DNA of 64,000 nt, from NCBI RefSeq assembly GCF_022606355.1, contig NZ_JAHHZQ010000003.1, positions 558,001 to 622,000 on the forward strand, read 5' to 3'. How positions within the stretch are numbered: position 1 is the stretch's first letter; each line of letters begins with the position of its first letter. Positions 49,111 to 59,249 of this stretch are shown here, piece after piece. The DNA is from Leifsonia shinshuensis. GTDB taxonomy: Bacteria; Actinomycetota; Actinomycetes; Actinomycetales; Microbacteriaceae. The translations under genes were made by a program, and so were the position numbers. Below the pieces are notes generated by a model. The model made no database searches. It saw only the letters and a list, made by a program, of their open reading frames with translations, and was not told the origin of the DNA.

Positions 49111-50682
49111 TCAGGCGTCCTTGCGCAGTTGCAGCAGCAGCTCGGGAGAGCGGGCGTCGAGGATGCGGCCGCCGACGCGCACGCCGACGCCGACGAGCAC
49201 GCCGCCCAGCACGACACCGACGAGAAGCGCCGCCCAGCCCCAGAGGGCGTCGCCGGTGACGAGCGCGATGACGAAGAGCGCGATCTCCGGCAGGCAGAGC
49301 ACGGCGATGACGCCCCATGCGACGAAGGTCGGCCCGACCAGCGAGATGTTGGCTCCCGGCCGCGAACGGAACGGGTTGTCACCGGGCTCCGGCACGGGGA
49401 AGACCAGCCGCGCCGAGGTCACGGCGCACACGGCCGAGCCGGTCAGCAGGATGCCGAGGGAGAGCCCGAGCAGGCCGGGGAGGATGTGCCAGTCGTCGCC
49501 GATCGCCGCGGCGAACAGCGCGATGAGCACCACAGCGGGCACCGCGAACGAGAGCATCGCGGCGGCCCGGCCCCAGCGGTCGGCGCGGCCGGGCACGGCC
49601 TTGGCGACGTGCAGCGTGAAGGCGGTCGAGTCGTACGAGACGTCGGCGATCATCCCGATGCCCAGCGAGAACGCGACGACGGGCGCACCGATGACGAGGA
49701 GGCCGCTCGAGTGGTTGAGGCTCGAGTAGAACCAGAACAGCACCGGCATGAGCGGGATCACCAGAAGCTGACGAAGGTAGCGCGGATCGCGGAACCAGTA
49801 GGTCAGGCAGCGGGCGGCGATCGCTCCCCACGCGTTGCCGGGGAAGATGCCGAACCAGCCCAGCTTGCCCTGCGCCCGCACCCGCGAGGAGGCGCGCGCC
49901 GGTGTCACCAGCGAGCGCGCGAGCCCCCAGCGCCACACCAGCCACAGCACGGCGAAGGTGGCCACGGCGATCAGGAACCGCGCCAGAGCGCCCAGGGGGT
50001 CGCCGAGCGCGAGCTGCGACGGCACCGCCCACGCCGCGCCGAGCGGCGACCAGGACAATCCGTCGGCGACGGCCGGCAGGGCGTCGGACGACGATCGCAG
50101 GCCGCGCGTGATGCCGATGACGATCGGGCCGGCCAGGATCAGCGGGATGAGCACCAGCAGGCCGCTGGCCTCCCGGAACCGCCGGCCGCCGGACAGGCCG
50201 CTCGACACGGAGGTGACAGCGCGGGAGACCACGATGCAGGTGGCGGCGCCCAGGGCTCCGGTGATCAGCGCCACGAGGGCGACGCCCGGGAGGCGGAGCC
50301 AGGCCAGCGACGTGGCGAGGGACGCGAGCGTCGTCGCCGCCCCGGCGACCCCGACCACCGCGCTCAGCAGCATCCCGAGCATCAGCGGACGCAGCGGGAT
50401 GGGGTAGACCGCGAGCCGCGCGGGATCGAGGGTCTGCTCGATTCCCGACAGCAGCAGCGGGAAGATCGCCCAGCCCAGCACAGCTGCGGAGCCGCCGATC
50501 ACGGTGATCACGCGGGTGACCTCCACCGGCGCGAAGCCGAGCAGCACCAGGCCGCCCAGCACGACCACGAGCGCGATCAGCGCGTAGACGCCGCCGATGA
50601 TCACCGCGACGAGTTGGGAGGTGCTGCGGCGGAACGAGTTGCGGAGGACGAGGAGACGGAGCCTTACGAGTGTCGCAACCAC
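49111..50682 (-). CDS. ABC exporter permease, large (12-helix type)
   Basis: A 523-residue hydrophobic protein with about twelve predicted helices, encoded directly after an ABC ATPase. A soluble-looking loop containing WFRDPRYLRQLLVIPLMPV lies near the middle. It fits the actinobacterial two-domain permeases paired with a CcmA/Nod-type ATPase; the cargo is unknown. GTG 50682 was chosen as start, overlapping the ATPase gene by 19 nt; the open frame upstream is the shadow of that gene. Confidence 0.8.
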   Translation of the reverse strand: MVATLVRLRLLVLRNSFRRSTSQLVAVIIGGVYALIALVVVLGGLVLLGFAPVEVTRVITVIGGSAAVLGWAIFPLLLSGIEQTLDPARLAVYPIPLRPLMLGMLLSAVVGVAGAATTLASLATSLAWLRLPGVALVALITGALGAATCIVVSRAVTSVSSGLSGGRRFREASGLLVLIPLILAGPIVIGITRGLRSSSDALPAVADGLSWSPLGAAWAVPSQLALGDPLGALARFLIAVATFAVLWLVWRWGLARSLVTPARASSRVRAQGKLGWFGIFPGNAWGAIAARCLTYWFRDPRYLRQLLVIPLMPVLFWFYSSLNHSSGLLVIGAPVVAFSLGIGMIADVSYDSTAFTLHVAKAVPGRADRWGRAAAMLSFAVPAVVLIALFAAAIGDDWHILPGLLGLSLGILLTGSAVCAVTSARLVFPVPEPGDNPFRSRPGANISLVGPTFVAWGVIAVLCLPEIALFVIALVTGDALWGWAALLVGVVLGGVLVGVGVRVGGRILDARSPELLLQLRKDA

Positions 50683-51431
50683 TCCGGGCCCTCCCCCACG
50701 CGGCGTCCGCCGACGAGCTCGACGAAACGGTCCTCGAGCGTCGAGCCCGCGCGCACCTCGTCGACGGTCCCCGCGGCGATGACCCGGCCCGCGTTGATGA
50801 CCGCGACGTGGTCGCACATGCGCTCGACGAGGTCCATGACGTGCGACGAGACGATGACCGTGCCGCCGCTCTGCACGAACCCGTGCAGGATGTCGCGGAT
50901 GTTCGCGGCAGACACCGGGTCGACCGACTCGAACGGCTCGTCGAGCACGAGCACGCGCGGCGCGTGCACCATCGCGGCCGCCAGCGCGATCTTCTTGGTC
51001 ATGCCGGCCGAGTAGTCGACGACGAGCGTTCCGCCCGCCGACTGCAGATCGAGGAGGTTCAGGAGGTCGTGGGTGCGCTCGATCGCGGTCGGGCGGTCCA
51101 TCCCGCTCAGGAGGCCGGCGTACTCGACGAGCTGCTCGCCGGTCAGCCGGTCGAACAGACGTGCGCCGTCGGAAAGCACGCCGACGAGCGCCTTGGCGGC
51201 CAGCGGGTCACGCCACATGTCGACGCCGTGGATGAGCACCTGGCCGGCGTCGGGCCGGAGCAGACCGGTGACCATGCTCAGCGTCGTCGTCTTGCCCGCT
51301 CCGTTGGGCCCGACCAGCCCGTAGAAACTCCCGGAGGGCACGTCGAGGTCGATGCCGTCGACCGCCGCCTTCTCACCGAACCGCTTGTGGAGGCCGCGGA
51401 CCGCGACCGCGACGTCATCCTGACCGACCAC
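50664..51431 (-). CDS. ABC transporter ATP-binding protein
   Basis: A 255-residue ATPase of the ABC-2 exporter group. Walker A is GPNGAGKTT, the signature is DYSAGMTKK (LSGGQ variant), Walker B is VLVLDEPFESVD and the H-loop is VSSHVMDLVE. A GTG start at 51431 has AGGGGAATCG upstream. Operon with the large permease. Exports an unknown substrate or maintains the envelope. Confidence 0.88.
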   Translation of the reverse strand: MVGQDDVAVAVRGLHKRFGEKAAVDGIDLDVPSGSFYGLVGPNGAGKTTTLSMVTGLLRPDAGQVLIHGVDMWRDPLAAKALVGVLSDGARLFDRLTGEQLVEYAGLLSGMDRPTAIERTHDLLNLLDLQSAGGTLVVDYSAGMTKKIALAAAMVHAPRVLVLDEPFESVDPVSAANIRDILHGFVQSGGTVIVSSHVMDLVERMCDHVAVINAGRVIAAGTVDEVRAGSTLEDRFVELVGGRRVGEGPEWLRHS

Positions 51432-51545
51432 CGATTCCCCTGCCTTTCGCCTCCCTCACCCTACGCGCCCCACCCCGATCGAAGGGCACGCAAACGCCCC
51501 CAAAACGCGCGGGTCAGGGCACTTGGGTGCCCTTGGGCGTGCGGG

Positions 51546-52760
51546 TCACACGCGCTCGAAGACCGCGGCGAGGCCCTGGCCGCCGCCGATGCACATCGTC
51601 TCGACGGCCAGCGTGCCATCGAGGGCGGGCAGCTCGCTCGCGAGGGTCGCCAGCATCCGCAGGCCCGTCGCGCCGATCGGGTGACCGATCGAGATGCCGC
51701 TGCCACGCGGGTTGAGCCGCGGGTCCTCCTCGTCGATGCCCCAGTCGGCGAGGCAGGCGAGCACCTGGACCGCGAACGCCTCGTTCAGCTCGATCACGTC
51801 GATGTCGCTCCAGACGACGCCCGCGCGTTCGAGGGCGCGATTCGCGGCCGGCACCGGAGCGACGCCGAAGACGCGCGGATCGTTGCCGGCGACCGCCCAC
51901 GACCGCAGCCGCAACTGCGGGGTCAGGCCGAGATCGGCCGCACGCTCAGGAGTCGTCACGATCGCGGCGGCGGCTGCGTCGTTCTGTCCGCTGGAGTTGC
52001 CCGCCGTCACCGTGGCATCGGCATCGCTCCTGCCGAGGATGGCGCGGAGGCCGGCCAGCGCCTCCAGAGTCGTGTCGGCCCTGGGGTGCTCGTCGCGGTC
52101 GACGACCACATCGCCGCGGCGGCCGGGGACGGTCACCGGCACCAGCTCCGCGTCGAACGCTCCGGACTCCTGCGCCGCGACCGCCCGCCGGTGCGACCGC
52201 AAGGCGAGGCGGTCCTGCGCCTCGCGCGGGATGCCGTACTCGCGGCGCAACGTCTCGGCCGATCCGACGTTGCCCTCCGGGGTGGGGAAGTCGCGTCCGC
52301 CGACCGTCTCGCGCCCGCGCGCCAGGGCGTCGTGCAGCATCAGGCCGCCGGGTGGGAGTCCCCTGCGGCCCTGCTCGGTGTAGAGCGGAGCGTTGGACAT
52401 CGACTCGGCGCCGAGTGCGATGAGCACGTCGCTCGCGCCGGTCTGCACCTCCATCGCCGCATTGATCACTGCCTGGAGGCCGGAGCCGCACCGCCGGTCG
52501 AGCTGGTACCCGGTCGTCGTGACCGGGAAGCCGGCGTTCAGCGCGGCGACCCGGCCGAACGCGGGCGCCTCCATCGTCGGATAGCCCTGGGAGCCGATCA
52601 CGCCCTCCACCGCGGCCGGGTCGAGGCCCGTGCGGTCGAGGAGTGCCCGCAGCACCGTCTCGGCCAGGCTCAGCGCGGAGGCGGGAGCGAGCGCGCCGCC
52701 CAGCCGGCCGACCGGCGTGCGCAACGCCGAGCAGATGACGACCTCGCGCAACTCAGGCAC
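51546..52760 (-). CDS. pcaF: Beta-ketoadipyl-CoA thiolase
   Basis: A 404-residue thiolase. The acyl-binding Cys is in [11 protein letters not shown] near residue 90, the His is in [10 protein letters not shown] near residue 360 and the second Cys is in [10 protein letters not shown] near residue 392. In this cluster it cleaves 3-oxoadipyl-CoA to succinyl-CoA and acetyl-CoA, the last step of the pathway. Overlaps the CoA-transferase B gene by 8 nt. Final gene of the pob-pca operon; the assignment as pcaF depends on that context. Confidence 0.9.
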   Translation of the reverse strand: MPELREVVICSALRTPVGRLGGALAPASALSLAETVLRALLDRTGLDPAAVEGVIGSQGYPTMEAPAFGRVAALNAGFPVTTTGYQLDRRCGSGLQAVINAAMEVQTGASDVLIALGAESMSNAPLYTEQGRRGLPPGGLMLHDALARGRETVGGRDFPTPEGNVGSAETLRREYGIPREAQDRLALRSHRRAVAAQESGAFDAELVPVTVPGRRGDVVVDRDEHPRADTTLEALAGLRAILGRSDADATVTAGNSSGQNDAAAAAIVTTPERAADLGLTPQLRLRSWAVAGNDPRVFGVAPVPAANRALERAGVVWSDIDVIELNEAFAVQVLACLADWGIDEEDPRLNPRGSGISIGHPIGATGLRMLATLASELPALDGTLAVETMCIGGGQGLAAVFERV

Positions 52761-53421
52761 GTGCCCCTCCCGACCCGACGGTCACGTCGGCGGGGATCGT
52801 CAGCGGCGCGCCCGTCGCGGCGACGACGTCGTCGACGGACACGCCCGGCGCGAGTTCGCGCAGCACCAGTCCGTCATCGGTGACGTCGACGACGGCGAGG
52901 TCGGTCACGATGCGGTCGACGCAGCCGCGCCCGGTCAGCGGGAGGGTGCACTGCTCGACGAGCTTGGCCGAGCCGTCCTTGGCGACATGCTCCATCACCA
53001 CGATGACGCGCTCGGCGCCGTTGACGAGATCCATCGCGCCGCCCATGCCCTTGACCATCTTGCCCGGCACCGCCCAGTTCGCGATGTCGCCGGAGGCCGA
53101 GACCTGCATGGCGCCGAGGACCGCGGTGGCGATCCGGCCACCGCGGATCATCCCGAAGCTGGCGGCGGAGTCGAAGTAGCTCGCGCCGGGCAGCACGGTG
53201 ACGGTCTCCTTGCCCGCGTTGATGAGCTTGGGGTCCTCCTCGCCCGCCCAGGGGTACGGGCCGACGCCGAGGATCCCGTTCTCGGAGTGCAGCACCACGT
53301 GCACGTCGGCCGGCAGGTGGTTGGGGATGAGGGTGGGCAGGCCGATGCCGAGGTTGACGTACGAGCCGTCCTCCAGTTCCAGGGCGGCGCGGGCGGCCAG
53401 CTCGTCGCGGGTGCGCGGCAT
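52753..53421 (-). CDS. pcaJ: 3-oxoadipate CoA-transferase subunit B
   Basis: A 222-residue CoA-transferase beta subunit. The catalytic Glu is in [12 protein letters not shown] near residue 48 and the family pattern [13 protein letters not shown] is at the start. Transfers CoA from succinyl-CoA to 3-oxoadipate together with subunit A. It lies 2 nt after the pcaI stop codon and overlaps pcaF. Uniform codon use with the rest of the cluster. Confidence 0.92.
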   Translation of the reverse strand: MPRTRDELAARAALELEDGSYVNLGIGLPTLIPNHLPADVHVVLHSENGILGVGPYPWAGEEDPKLINAGKETVTVLPGASYFDSAASFGMIRGGRIATAVLGAMQVSASGDIANWAVPGKMVKGMGGAMDLVNGAERVIVVMEHVAKDGSAKLVEQCTLPLTGRGCVDRIVTDLAVVDVTDDGLVLRELAPGVSVDDVVAATGAPLTIPADVTVGSGGARA

Positions 53422-53423
53422 GG

Positions 53424-54218
53424 TCAGGCTCCTTCGGTGTGGGAGATCGGACGGGGCCGGACGGTGACCTTCTCGATCGGCAGATCCCCCGACTGCTCGG
53501 GGGTCAGCACGATCACGCGGTCGACGTAGATGCCAGGCAGGTGGATGTCGTCGGGGCCGAGCACGCCGGGTTCGACCAGCTCGTCGACCTCTGCGATGGT
53601 GACCCGGCCCGCCATGCCCGCGAGGGGGTTGAAGTTGCGGGTCGACTTCTCGAATCGCAGGTTGCCGTGCCGGTCGCCGACCGCCGCGCGCACCAGGCCG
53701 AAGTCGGTGCGGATCGCCGTCTCGAGCACGTACTCGCGCTCTCGGCCGAGCACGTCGAACGGCCGCAGCTCCTTGGGTGCGCTCGCCTCGGCCACCGACC
53801 CGTCGGCCGCGTAGCGGATCGGCATGCCCCCGTCGGAGACCGCGGTGCCCGCGCCCGTCGCCGTGTAGAAGGCGGGGATGCCGACGCCGCCGGCGCGCAG
53901 GCGCTCGGCGAGGGTGCCCTGCGGAGTGAGCTCGACCTCCACCTCGCCGCCGAGGTACTGGCGCGCGAACTCCTTGTTCTCGCCGATGTAGGAGGCGATC
54001 ACCCGGCGGATGCGGCCCGCGGCCAGCAGCTCGCCGAGGCCCCAGCCGTCCACGCCGCAGTTGTTGGAGACCACCTCGAGATCGCCGACCCCGCGCGCCA
54101 GCAGTGCCCGGATCGTCACGATCGGCACACCGGACAGCCCGAAGCCTCCGACCGCGAGCGATGCGCCCTGCGGGATGTCGGCGACCGCATCGGCCGCAGA
54201 CGCATACGTCTTATCCAT
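53424..54218 (-). CDS. pcaI: 3-oxoadipate CoA-transferase subunit A
   Basis: A 264-residue CoA-transferase alpha subunit. The glycine-rich CoA loop is [12 protein letters not shown], and [15 protein letters not shown] and [20 protein letters not shown] are typical of the A subunit. Acts with PcaJ. The gene overlaps the PcaDC fusion by 8 nt, continuing the tight operon. Confidence 0.92.
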   Translation of the reverse strand: MDKTYASAADAVADIPQGASLAVGGFGLSGVPIVTIRALLARGVGDLEVVSNNCGVDGWGLGELLAAGRIRRVIASYIGENKEFARQYLGGEVEVELTPQGTLAERLRAGGVGIPAFYTATGAGTAVSDGGMPIRYAADGSVAEASAPKELRPFDVLGREREYVLETAIRTDFGLVRAAVGDRHGNLRFEKSTRNFNPLAGMAGRVTIAEVDELVEPGVLGPDDIHLPGIYVDRVIVLTPEQSGDLPIEKVTVRPRPISHTEGA

Positions 54219-55440
54219 TCGTCTCCTCCGTCTGCTCCGCCTGATCCGTCTCGGCGAAGACCTCGCGCATGATCGCGAGGGCGCCGTTCGCGGCGGGCAG
54301 CCCTGCGTAGATCGCCGTGTGCTGGATGACCTCCGCGATCTCGCCGCGGGTCAGCCCGTTGCGCAGAGCCGCGCGGACGTGCATGCGGAGCTCGCTGTCG
54401 TGGCCGCCGGTGACCAGGCTCGCGAGCGTCGCGATCGACCGCTGCCGGCGGGTGAGCTGGGGTCGCGACCAGACCTCGCCCCACGCGTAGCGGGTGATGA
54501 AGTCCTGGAAATCGGCCGTCTCGGGCGTGATGGCCGCGGTCGCGCGATCGACATGCGCGTCGCCGAGCACCGCACGCCGTACCGCCATTCCACGGTCGTA
54601 GGCCGATGCGCCGTCGACACGGTCGAGCAGGGCCGCCAGGAGTGCGGCGACCTCGGCCGGGTCCTCCAGCGGCGCGAGATGGGCTGCGTGGGCGAGCTCG
54701 ACGAAGCGCGCGTCGGGGAGGCCGCCGGCGAGCTCGGCCATCAGGGCGGGGGTCGTGACCCGGTCGTGCGTGCCCGCGACGATCAGGGCGGGTTCGTGCA
54801 CCGCTGCGACGGAGCCGCGTCGGTCGAAGCCCGCCAGGGCCTCGCAGCACAGTGCGTACGACTCGTCGTCGATGTCGATCAGGGTCTTCAGCGCGTGACC
54901 GCCCGGACCGTCGGGATGCGCGTCCAGGTAGCCGGGGGCGAACCAGCGTTGAGCGCTGCCCGCGACGACCGAGGCGGTTCCGGAGGCCCTGACCTGTGCA
55001 GCGCGGTCGGCCCAGCCCTCCGGCGTGCCGATCATCGCGCCCGAGCAGAACATCGCCAGGCTGCGGACGCGCTCGGGAGCCGCGAGAGCGAGCTCCAGCG
55101 CGATCGCGCCGCCGAGCGAGTCGCCGGCGACGTCGAAAGCGCCGCCGCCGACCTCGTCGACCAGCGCGAGCACGGACGCGGCGAGCTCGGCGATGCCGAA
55201 CGGCTCGCGCGCGGCGGGCGACGCGCCGTGGCCCGGGAGGTCGACGCGGAGGATGCGGGGCGCGTCGGGCGCGGTCGCGAGGCGCGCGACCACGCCGTCC
55301 CACAGTTCCGTCGTCGTGCCGAGCGAGGGCAGCAGGACGAGAAGGCGCGGCGCCACGGCACGCGGGGAGGCCGCGGTCATCGAACCACGCAGTCGGGGTG
55401 GGGTCACGCCGGCGCCTTTCGTCGAGCTCGGGCCCGTCAT
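54211..55440 (-). CDS. pcaL: PcaDC fusion: 3-oxoadipate enol-lactonase / 4-carboxymuconolactone decarboxylase
   Basis: A 409-residue two-domain enzyme. Residues ~30-265 are an alpha/beta hydrolase (enol-lactonase) with the nucleophile in VAGDSLGGAIAL and GTHDRVTTP; residues ~280-400 are the decarboxylase with the TRRQRSIATLASLVTGGHD segment and QHTAIYAGLPAANGAL. The fusion (PcaL) is known from Streptomyces and Rhodococcus. It performs two consecutive steps, from 4-carboxymuconolactone to 3-oxoadipate. Its ATG overlaps the pcaB stop (ATGA). Confidence 0.93.
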   Translation of the reverse strand: MTGPSSTKGAGVTPPRLRGSMTAASPRAVAPRLLVLLPSLGTTTELWDGVVARLATAPDAPRILRVDLPGHGASPAAREPFGIAELAASVLALVDEVGGGAFDVAGDSLGGAIALELALAAPERVRSLAMFCSGAMIGTPEGWADRAAQVRASGTASVVAGSAQRWFAPGYLDAHPDGPGGHALKTLIDIDDESYALCCEALAGFDRRGSVAAVHEPALIVAGTHDRVTTPALMAELAGGLPDARFVELAHAAHLAPLEDPAEVAALLAALLDRVDGASAYDRGMAVRRAVLGDAHVDRATAAITPETADFQDFITRYAWGEVWSRPQLTRRQRSIATLASLVTGGHDSELRMHVRAALRNGLTRGEIAEVIQHTAIYAGLPAANGALAIMREVFAETDQAEQTEETNG

Positions 55441-56585
55441 CGGGATCGGTCCGTTCGTCCGTGCCGGGCGATCGCTGCGTCGACGACGGCACCGGCCGCT
55501 GCCAGGTCCACGTCGTCAGCGGCCACGCCGTCGGCGTTGGGGGACGCCTCGACGACCAGGTCGGCGATGGCGTTCGCCAGCACCTCCGCACTCTCGAGGG
55601 CCAGTCGCAACAGGCCACGCCACGCCTGCCATTCGGCGTGCCACTCGCCCGCAGGGCGCGCGTCCGAGCTCAGGGTCGCCGCGTGAACCGTGGCGAGGAG
55701 GCCGGGCGCCCGGAGCCCGTTCGCGCTGAGGATCACCGCGTCGACGGGGTTCCGCTTGTGCGGCATGGCGGACGAGCCGCCGCCGCCGGCCGGGCGGAAC
55801 GCGCCGTCGCGCGCGGCCAGTGCGAGGTCGCGGCCGATGCGGCCGGTCGCGACGCAGACGCGCGCGGCGGCGTCGGCGATGGCGACCGCCGGGGTGCGAT
55901 CGGTGTGCCACGCTCGGCCGGGGTCCGAGAGACCCAGCCGGCGGGCGACGGCGGCGCGCAGGATGGCGGGCGCGTCGTCGCGACCGGATGCCCGCACGAA
56001 GGCGGCTCCGGTGCCGACAGCGCCCCCGAGCTGCACGGGGAAGCCGGCCGCCGACAGAGCATCCAGCGCCTCCCGAGCGGACGAGACGCCGTCGAGCCAG
56101 GTGGCGAACTGTGCGCCGACGGTGGTCGGCTCGGCCGGCTGCGACAGTGTGCGCGCCACGACCGGCGTCGCTCGATACCGCACCGCCAGCTCGGCGAGCG
56201 CGTCGGCCGCGGTGGCGAGCGCTTCGGCCGCGCGCGCGAGGCCGTCGCGCGACACCAGCACGAGCGCCGTGTCCACGATGTCCTGGCTGGTCGCGCCGCG
56301 GTGGACGGCGTCGGCCGCTTCGCCCGCCTGCTCGCGCAGCTGCGCGACCAGCGCGATGATCGGCACGCCGGCGTCGCGCGCACCGTCCACGAGCCGGCCG
56401 CGGTCGATCGCATCGACGTCGAAGGCGGGAGCATCCGACGCGGAGCCCGTGCCCTCGATCTCCCTCCAGGCACCGGCCAGCGCGGCCTCCACGGCGACCA
56501 TGGCCGCCAGGACACGATCGTCGCCGACCGACGCACCGAGTGCGCCGGCCGGCTCGAGCAGACCCCAGTCGAAGGCGTCAGCCAC
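55437..56585 (-). CDS. pcaB: 3-carboxy-cis,cis-muconate cycloisomerase
   Basis: A 382-residue member of the fumarase/aspartase superfamily. The signature GSSAMPHKRNPV near residue 262 contains the catalytic loop, and HRGATSQDIVDTAL near residue 100 is typical. Converts 3-carboxymuconate to 4-carboxymuconolactone. The GTG start at 56585 overlaps the pcaG stop by 8 nt; the ATG-like frame further upstream is the shadow of pcaG. Shorter than the usual ~450 residues, with a compact C-terminal domain. Confidence 0.9.
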   Translation of the reverse strand: MADAFDWGLLEPAGALGASVGDDRVLAAMVAVEAALAGAWREIEGTGSASDAPAFDVDAIDRGRLVDGARDAGVPIIALVAQLREQAGEAADAVHRGATSQDIVDTALVLVSRDGLARAAEALATAADALAELAVRYRATPVVARTLSQPAEPTTVGAQFATWLDGVSSAREALDALSAAGFPVQLGGAVGTGAAFVRASGRDDAPAILRAAVARRLGLSDPGRAWHTDRTPAVAIADAAARVCVATGRIGRDLALAARDGAFRPAGGGGSSAMPHKRNPVDAVILSANGLRAPGLLATVHAATLSSDARPAGEWHAEWQAWRGLLRLALESAEVLANAIADLVVEASPNADGVAADDVDLAAAGAVVDAAIARHGRTDRSR

Positions 56586-57159
56586 GGCCGTCGCCGATGA
56601 AGTCGAGGAAGACGGTCTCGCCGTCGCCCTGGAGGCGGATGTCGAACCGGTAGCTGCGCTCGCCGTCACGCACGGCGCGGAGCGTGTCACGCCGGCCTTC
56701 GGGTACGGTCGCAAGGAACGGGTCGTCGTCGAAATAGGCGCGCGTGAACAGGTGGTGCAGCAGCCCGCGCGCGAAGACGGTGACCAGGAGGTACGGGGCG
56801 CGGCCGGGCGCCGGGGCACCGGGCCGGACCGTCGTGAACGAGTAGTGGCCCGCACGGTCGACGGCAGCGCGACCGAACCCTGTCACGGTGTGGCCGTCGC
56901 GGTGCAGGCTCCCGCGTTCGCCGATCGGGCGGCCCCGGGCGTCGGCTCCCCAGATCTCGAGGAGGGCGTCGGGGACGGGCTCGCCCGCCCCGTCGCAGAC
57001 GGTGCCGTGGAATCGGATCGCCTCGGGGTTCCACGGCGCCGCGACCTCCGGTCCGCCCTCGTAGGGCAACGCGTAGCCGAAGAACGGCCCGACGGTCTGC
57101 GACGGCGTCTGCAGGTGGCGCGCGTGCTCCGTCGCGCCGCTCTCGTCCAGGTCAGACAT
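56578..57159 (-). CDS. pcaG: Protocatechuate 3,4-dioxygenase alpha subunit
   Basis: A 193-residue intradiol dioxygenase alpha subunit. TPSQTVGPFFGYALP is the conserved start, followed by the beta-barrel with LLEIWGADARGR and GHYSFTTVRPG. It lacks the iron ligands, which are in PcaH. It opens protocatechuate to 3-carboxymuconate with PcaH. Overlaps pcaH by 8 nt. Confidence 0.93.
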   Translation of the reverse strand: MSDLDESGATEHARHLQTPSQTVGPFFGYALPYEGGPEVAAPWNPEAIRFHGTVCDGAGEPVPDALLEIWGADARGRPIGERGSLHRDGHTVTGFGRAAVDRAGHYSFTTVRPGAPAPGRAPYLLVTVFARGLLHHLFTRAYFDDDPFLATVPEGRRDTLRAVRDGERSYRFDIRLQGDGETVFLDFIGDGRG

Positions 57160-57919
57160 GCTCGCCCTCCTCCGGCTCCATCCAGGTGGCCCTGCTGCCG
57201 GTGAGCACGATGTCCCACCGGTAGCCCAGGGCCCACTCCGGCTCGCTGACGTCGTGATCGTAGGCCGCGATGAGCCTCTGCCGCGCGTCGGGGTCGACGA
57301 TCGACTGGTAGATCGGGTCGAGCGCGAACAGCGGGTCGCTCGGGAAGTACATCTGGGTCACCAGCCGCTGCGTGAACGCGGAGCCGAACAGCGAGAAGTG
57401 GATGTGCGCCGGACGCCAGGCGTTGCGGTGGTTCTTCCACGGGTACGGGCCCGGCTTGATGGTCACGAACCGGTACGACCCGTCGTCCCCCGTGATCGTG
57501 CGCCCGACGCCGGTGAAGTTCGGGTCGAGCGGCGCGGGATGCTGGTCGCGCTTGTGCACGTAGCGGCCGGCGGAGTTCGCCTGCCAGATCTCGACGAGCT
57601 GGTTGCGGACCGGGCGTCCCTCGCCGTCGAGCACCCGTCCCGTCACGATGATGCGCTCGCCGAGCGGCTCGCCGGCGTGCTGGATGGTGAGGTCGCTCTC
57701 CTCGGCCGCGACGTCCGAGTGGCCGAACGCCGGTGACACGAGCTCGATCTCCTCGGGGTCGGCGCGCACGAGCTCGTGCGTCGGATGCCGCAGCGCCGAG
57801 CTGCGATACGGGCCGAAGTCGCGCAGCGCGTGCACGGGGAGCGGTCCGCCCGCGGCCGTCGCCGCGTGCACCCGGCCGATCTCGGCGTCGATCTGGTTCT
57901 GCTCTGTGTTGTCGGTCAT
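57152..57919 (-). CDS. pcaH: Protocatechuate 3,4-dioxygenase beta subunit
   Basis: A 255-residue catalytic subunit. The ferric iron ligands are visible: Tyr in SAGRYVHKRDQ, Tyr in IKPGPYPWKNH and the two His in WRPAHIHFSLFG. Binds protocatechuate and O2 in the cytosol. ATG 57919 is preferred because GAGG is 7 nt upstream; ATG 57925 is only 2 nt from it. The stop overlaps pcaG, so both subunits are translated together, ensuring equal amounts. Confidence 0.93.
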   Translation of the reverse strand: MTDNTEQNQIDAEIGRVHAATAAGGPLPVHALRDFGPYRSSALRHPTHELVRADPEEIELVSPAFGHSDVAAEESDLTIQHAGEPLGERIIVTGRVLDGEGRPVRNQLVEIWQANSAGRYVHKRDQHPAPLDPNFTGVGRTITGDDGSYRFVTIKPGPYPWKNHRNAWRPAHIHFSLFGSAFTQRLVTQMYFPSDPLFALDPIYQSIVDPDARQRLIAAYDHDVSEPEWALGYRWDIVLTGSRATWMEPEEGEHV

Positions 57920-57928
57920 CGGCATGCC

Positions 57929-59092
57929 TCAGAAGGGAAGGCCCGCGTATTGCTCGGCGAGAGCCGCCTGCGCGTTGCGCGATCCTGTGGTGTATTCCAG
58001 CTGTCCGAGCTGGCTGCGGTAGCGGAAGGCCCTGGCCGACGGATCGGAGACCTCCCTGTGCACGTGGAGCATCTCCGTCATCCACTGCGAGAACTGCTGC
58101 ACCTTCCACTGGCGCGCGAGCGCGGAGTTGCTGTAGCCCTTCAGCGGCGCATCATCTCCGCCGAAGTGCGCGGCCAGAGCCCGACCGAGCAGCGCGACGT
58201 CGGCGATCGCCGAGTTGAGGCCCTTCGCTCCCGTCGGCGGGACGATGTGTCCGGCGTCGCCGGCGAGGAACAGCCGGCCGTATTCGAGGGTGGAGGCGAC
58301 GAAGCTGCGCATCGGCGTGATCGACTTCTCGGTGATCTCGCCTTCGTGGAGTGTCCAGCCCGGCACGCCGAGACGCGTCTGCAGCGCCTCCCAGATGCGG
58401 GCGTCGGACCAGTCGTCGACCGACTCGTCCGGATCGACCTGCAGGTAGAGCCGCGACACCTCCGGGGAGCGCATGGAGTGCATGGCGAAGCCCTCGGGGT
58501 GCAGGGCGTAGATGAGGTCGTCGGTGGAGGGTGCGACCTCGGCCATGATGCCGAGCCAGGCGTAGGGGTAGCTGCGCTCGAGGGCCTGGATGCCTGGGAT
58601 CGCCGGGCGGCAGACACCGTGGTAGCCGTCGGCGCCGACGACGATCTCGCAGTCGATCCGCTCGCCGGCGTCGGTCGTCACGAAGGGGGTGTCGGTGTCG
58701 AGACCGTGCGGGTCCACCCCCGCCGTCTCGAAGCGGATGTCGGATCCCGCCCGGTCGTGCTCGGCGAGCAGGTGTCGGACGAGCGCCTGCTGGCCGTAGA
58801 CGGTGACCGTGCGGCCGACGAGATCGACGAAGTCGAGGTGGTGGCGCTGCCCCGCGAACTGCAGGTGGATGCCGTGGTGGGTCAGCCCGCGCTCGGCGAG
58901 GTCGGCGTCGAGGCCCAGCTCGCGCAGGATGTCGACGGAGCCCTGTTCGAGGACGCCGGCGCGCACGCGGCCCAGTACGTACTCGCGGCTCTTCTGCTCG
59001 AGGAGGACGAAGTCGACTCCGGCACGTCGCAGGATGTGGCCGAGCAGGAGTCCTGCGGGCCCGGCCCCGATGATGGCGACCTGGGTTCGCAT
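57929..59092 (-). CDS. pobA: 4-hydroxybenzoate 3-monooxygenase
   Basis: A 387-residue FAD-dependent aromatic hydroxylase. The FAD motifs are VAIIGAGPAGLLLG, VVGADGYHGVCR (DG motif) and FLAGDAGHIVPPTGAKG (GD motif). It hydroxylates 4-hydroxybenzoate to protocatechuate, the substrate of the pca enzymes downstream. The ATG at 59092 has AAAGGCGG upstream; longer frames run into the operator region. It is the first gene of the eight-gene operon. Confidence 0.93.
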   Translation of the reverse strand: MRTQVAIIGAGPAGLLLGHILRRAGVDFVLLEQKSREYVLGRVRAGVLEQGSVDILRELGLDADLAERGLTHHGIHLQFAGQRHHLDFVDLVGRTVTVYGQQALVRHLLAEHDRAGSDIRFETAGVDPHGLDTDTPFVTTDAGERIDCEIVVGADGYHGVCRPAIPGIQALERSYPYAWLGIMAEVAPSTDDLIYALHPEGFAMHSMRSPEVSRLYLQVDPDESVDDWSDARIWEALQTRLGVPGWTLHEGEITEKSITPMRSFVASTLEYGRLFLAGDAGHIVPPTGAKGLNSAIADVALLGRALAAHFGGDDAPLKGYSNSALARQWKVQQFSQWMTEMLHVHREVSDPSARAFRYRSQLGQLEYTTGSRNAQAALAEQYAGLPF

Positions 59093-59158
59093 GTTCCGCC
59101 TTTCGCTTCTGTGGGAAGGTCGTCCCAGTTTTCGACACGGCGGCGCGACACCGGAGCG

Positions 59159-59179
59159 TCTTTCCACTGGATGGAAAGA
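59159..59179. promoter_or_regulatory. IclR-type operator upstream of pobA
   Basis: Perfect 8-bp arms TCTTTCCA (59159-59166) and TGGAAAGA (59172-59179) with a 5-nt spacer, 67 bp upstream of the pobA start. It resembles the palindromic sites bound by PcaR/PobR proteins and is the clear target candidate for the IclR protein encoded upstream. Confidence 0.65.
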
Positions 59180-59249
59180 AATCCACTCCGGCGGCGATCC
59201 TGGATGACCTTCCACTCAGCGAGATGGACTCCCCCTGCGGATCACCCCG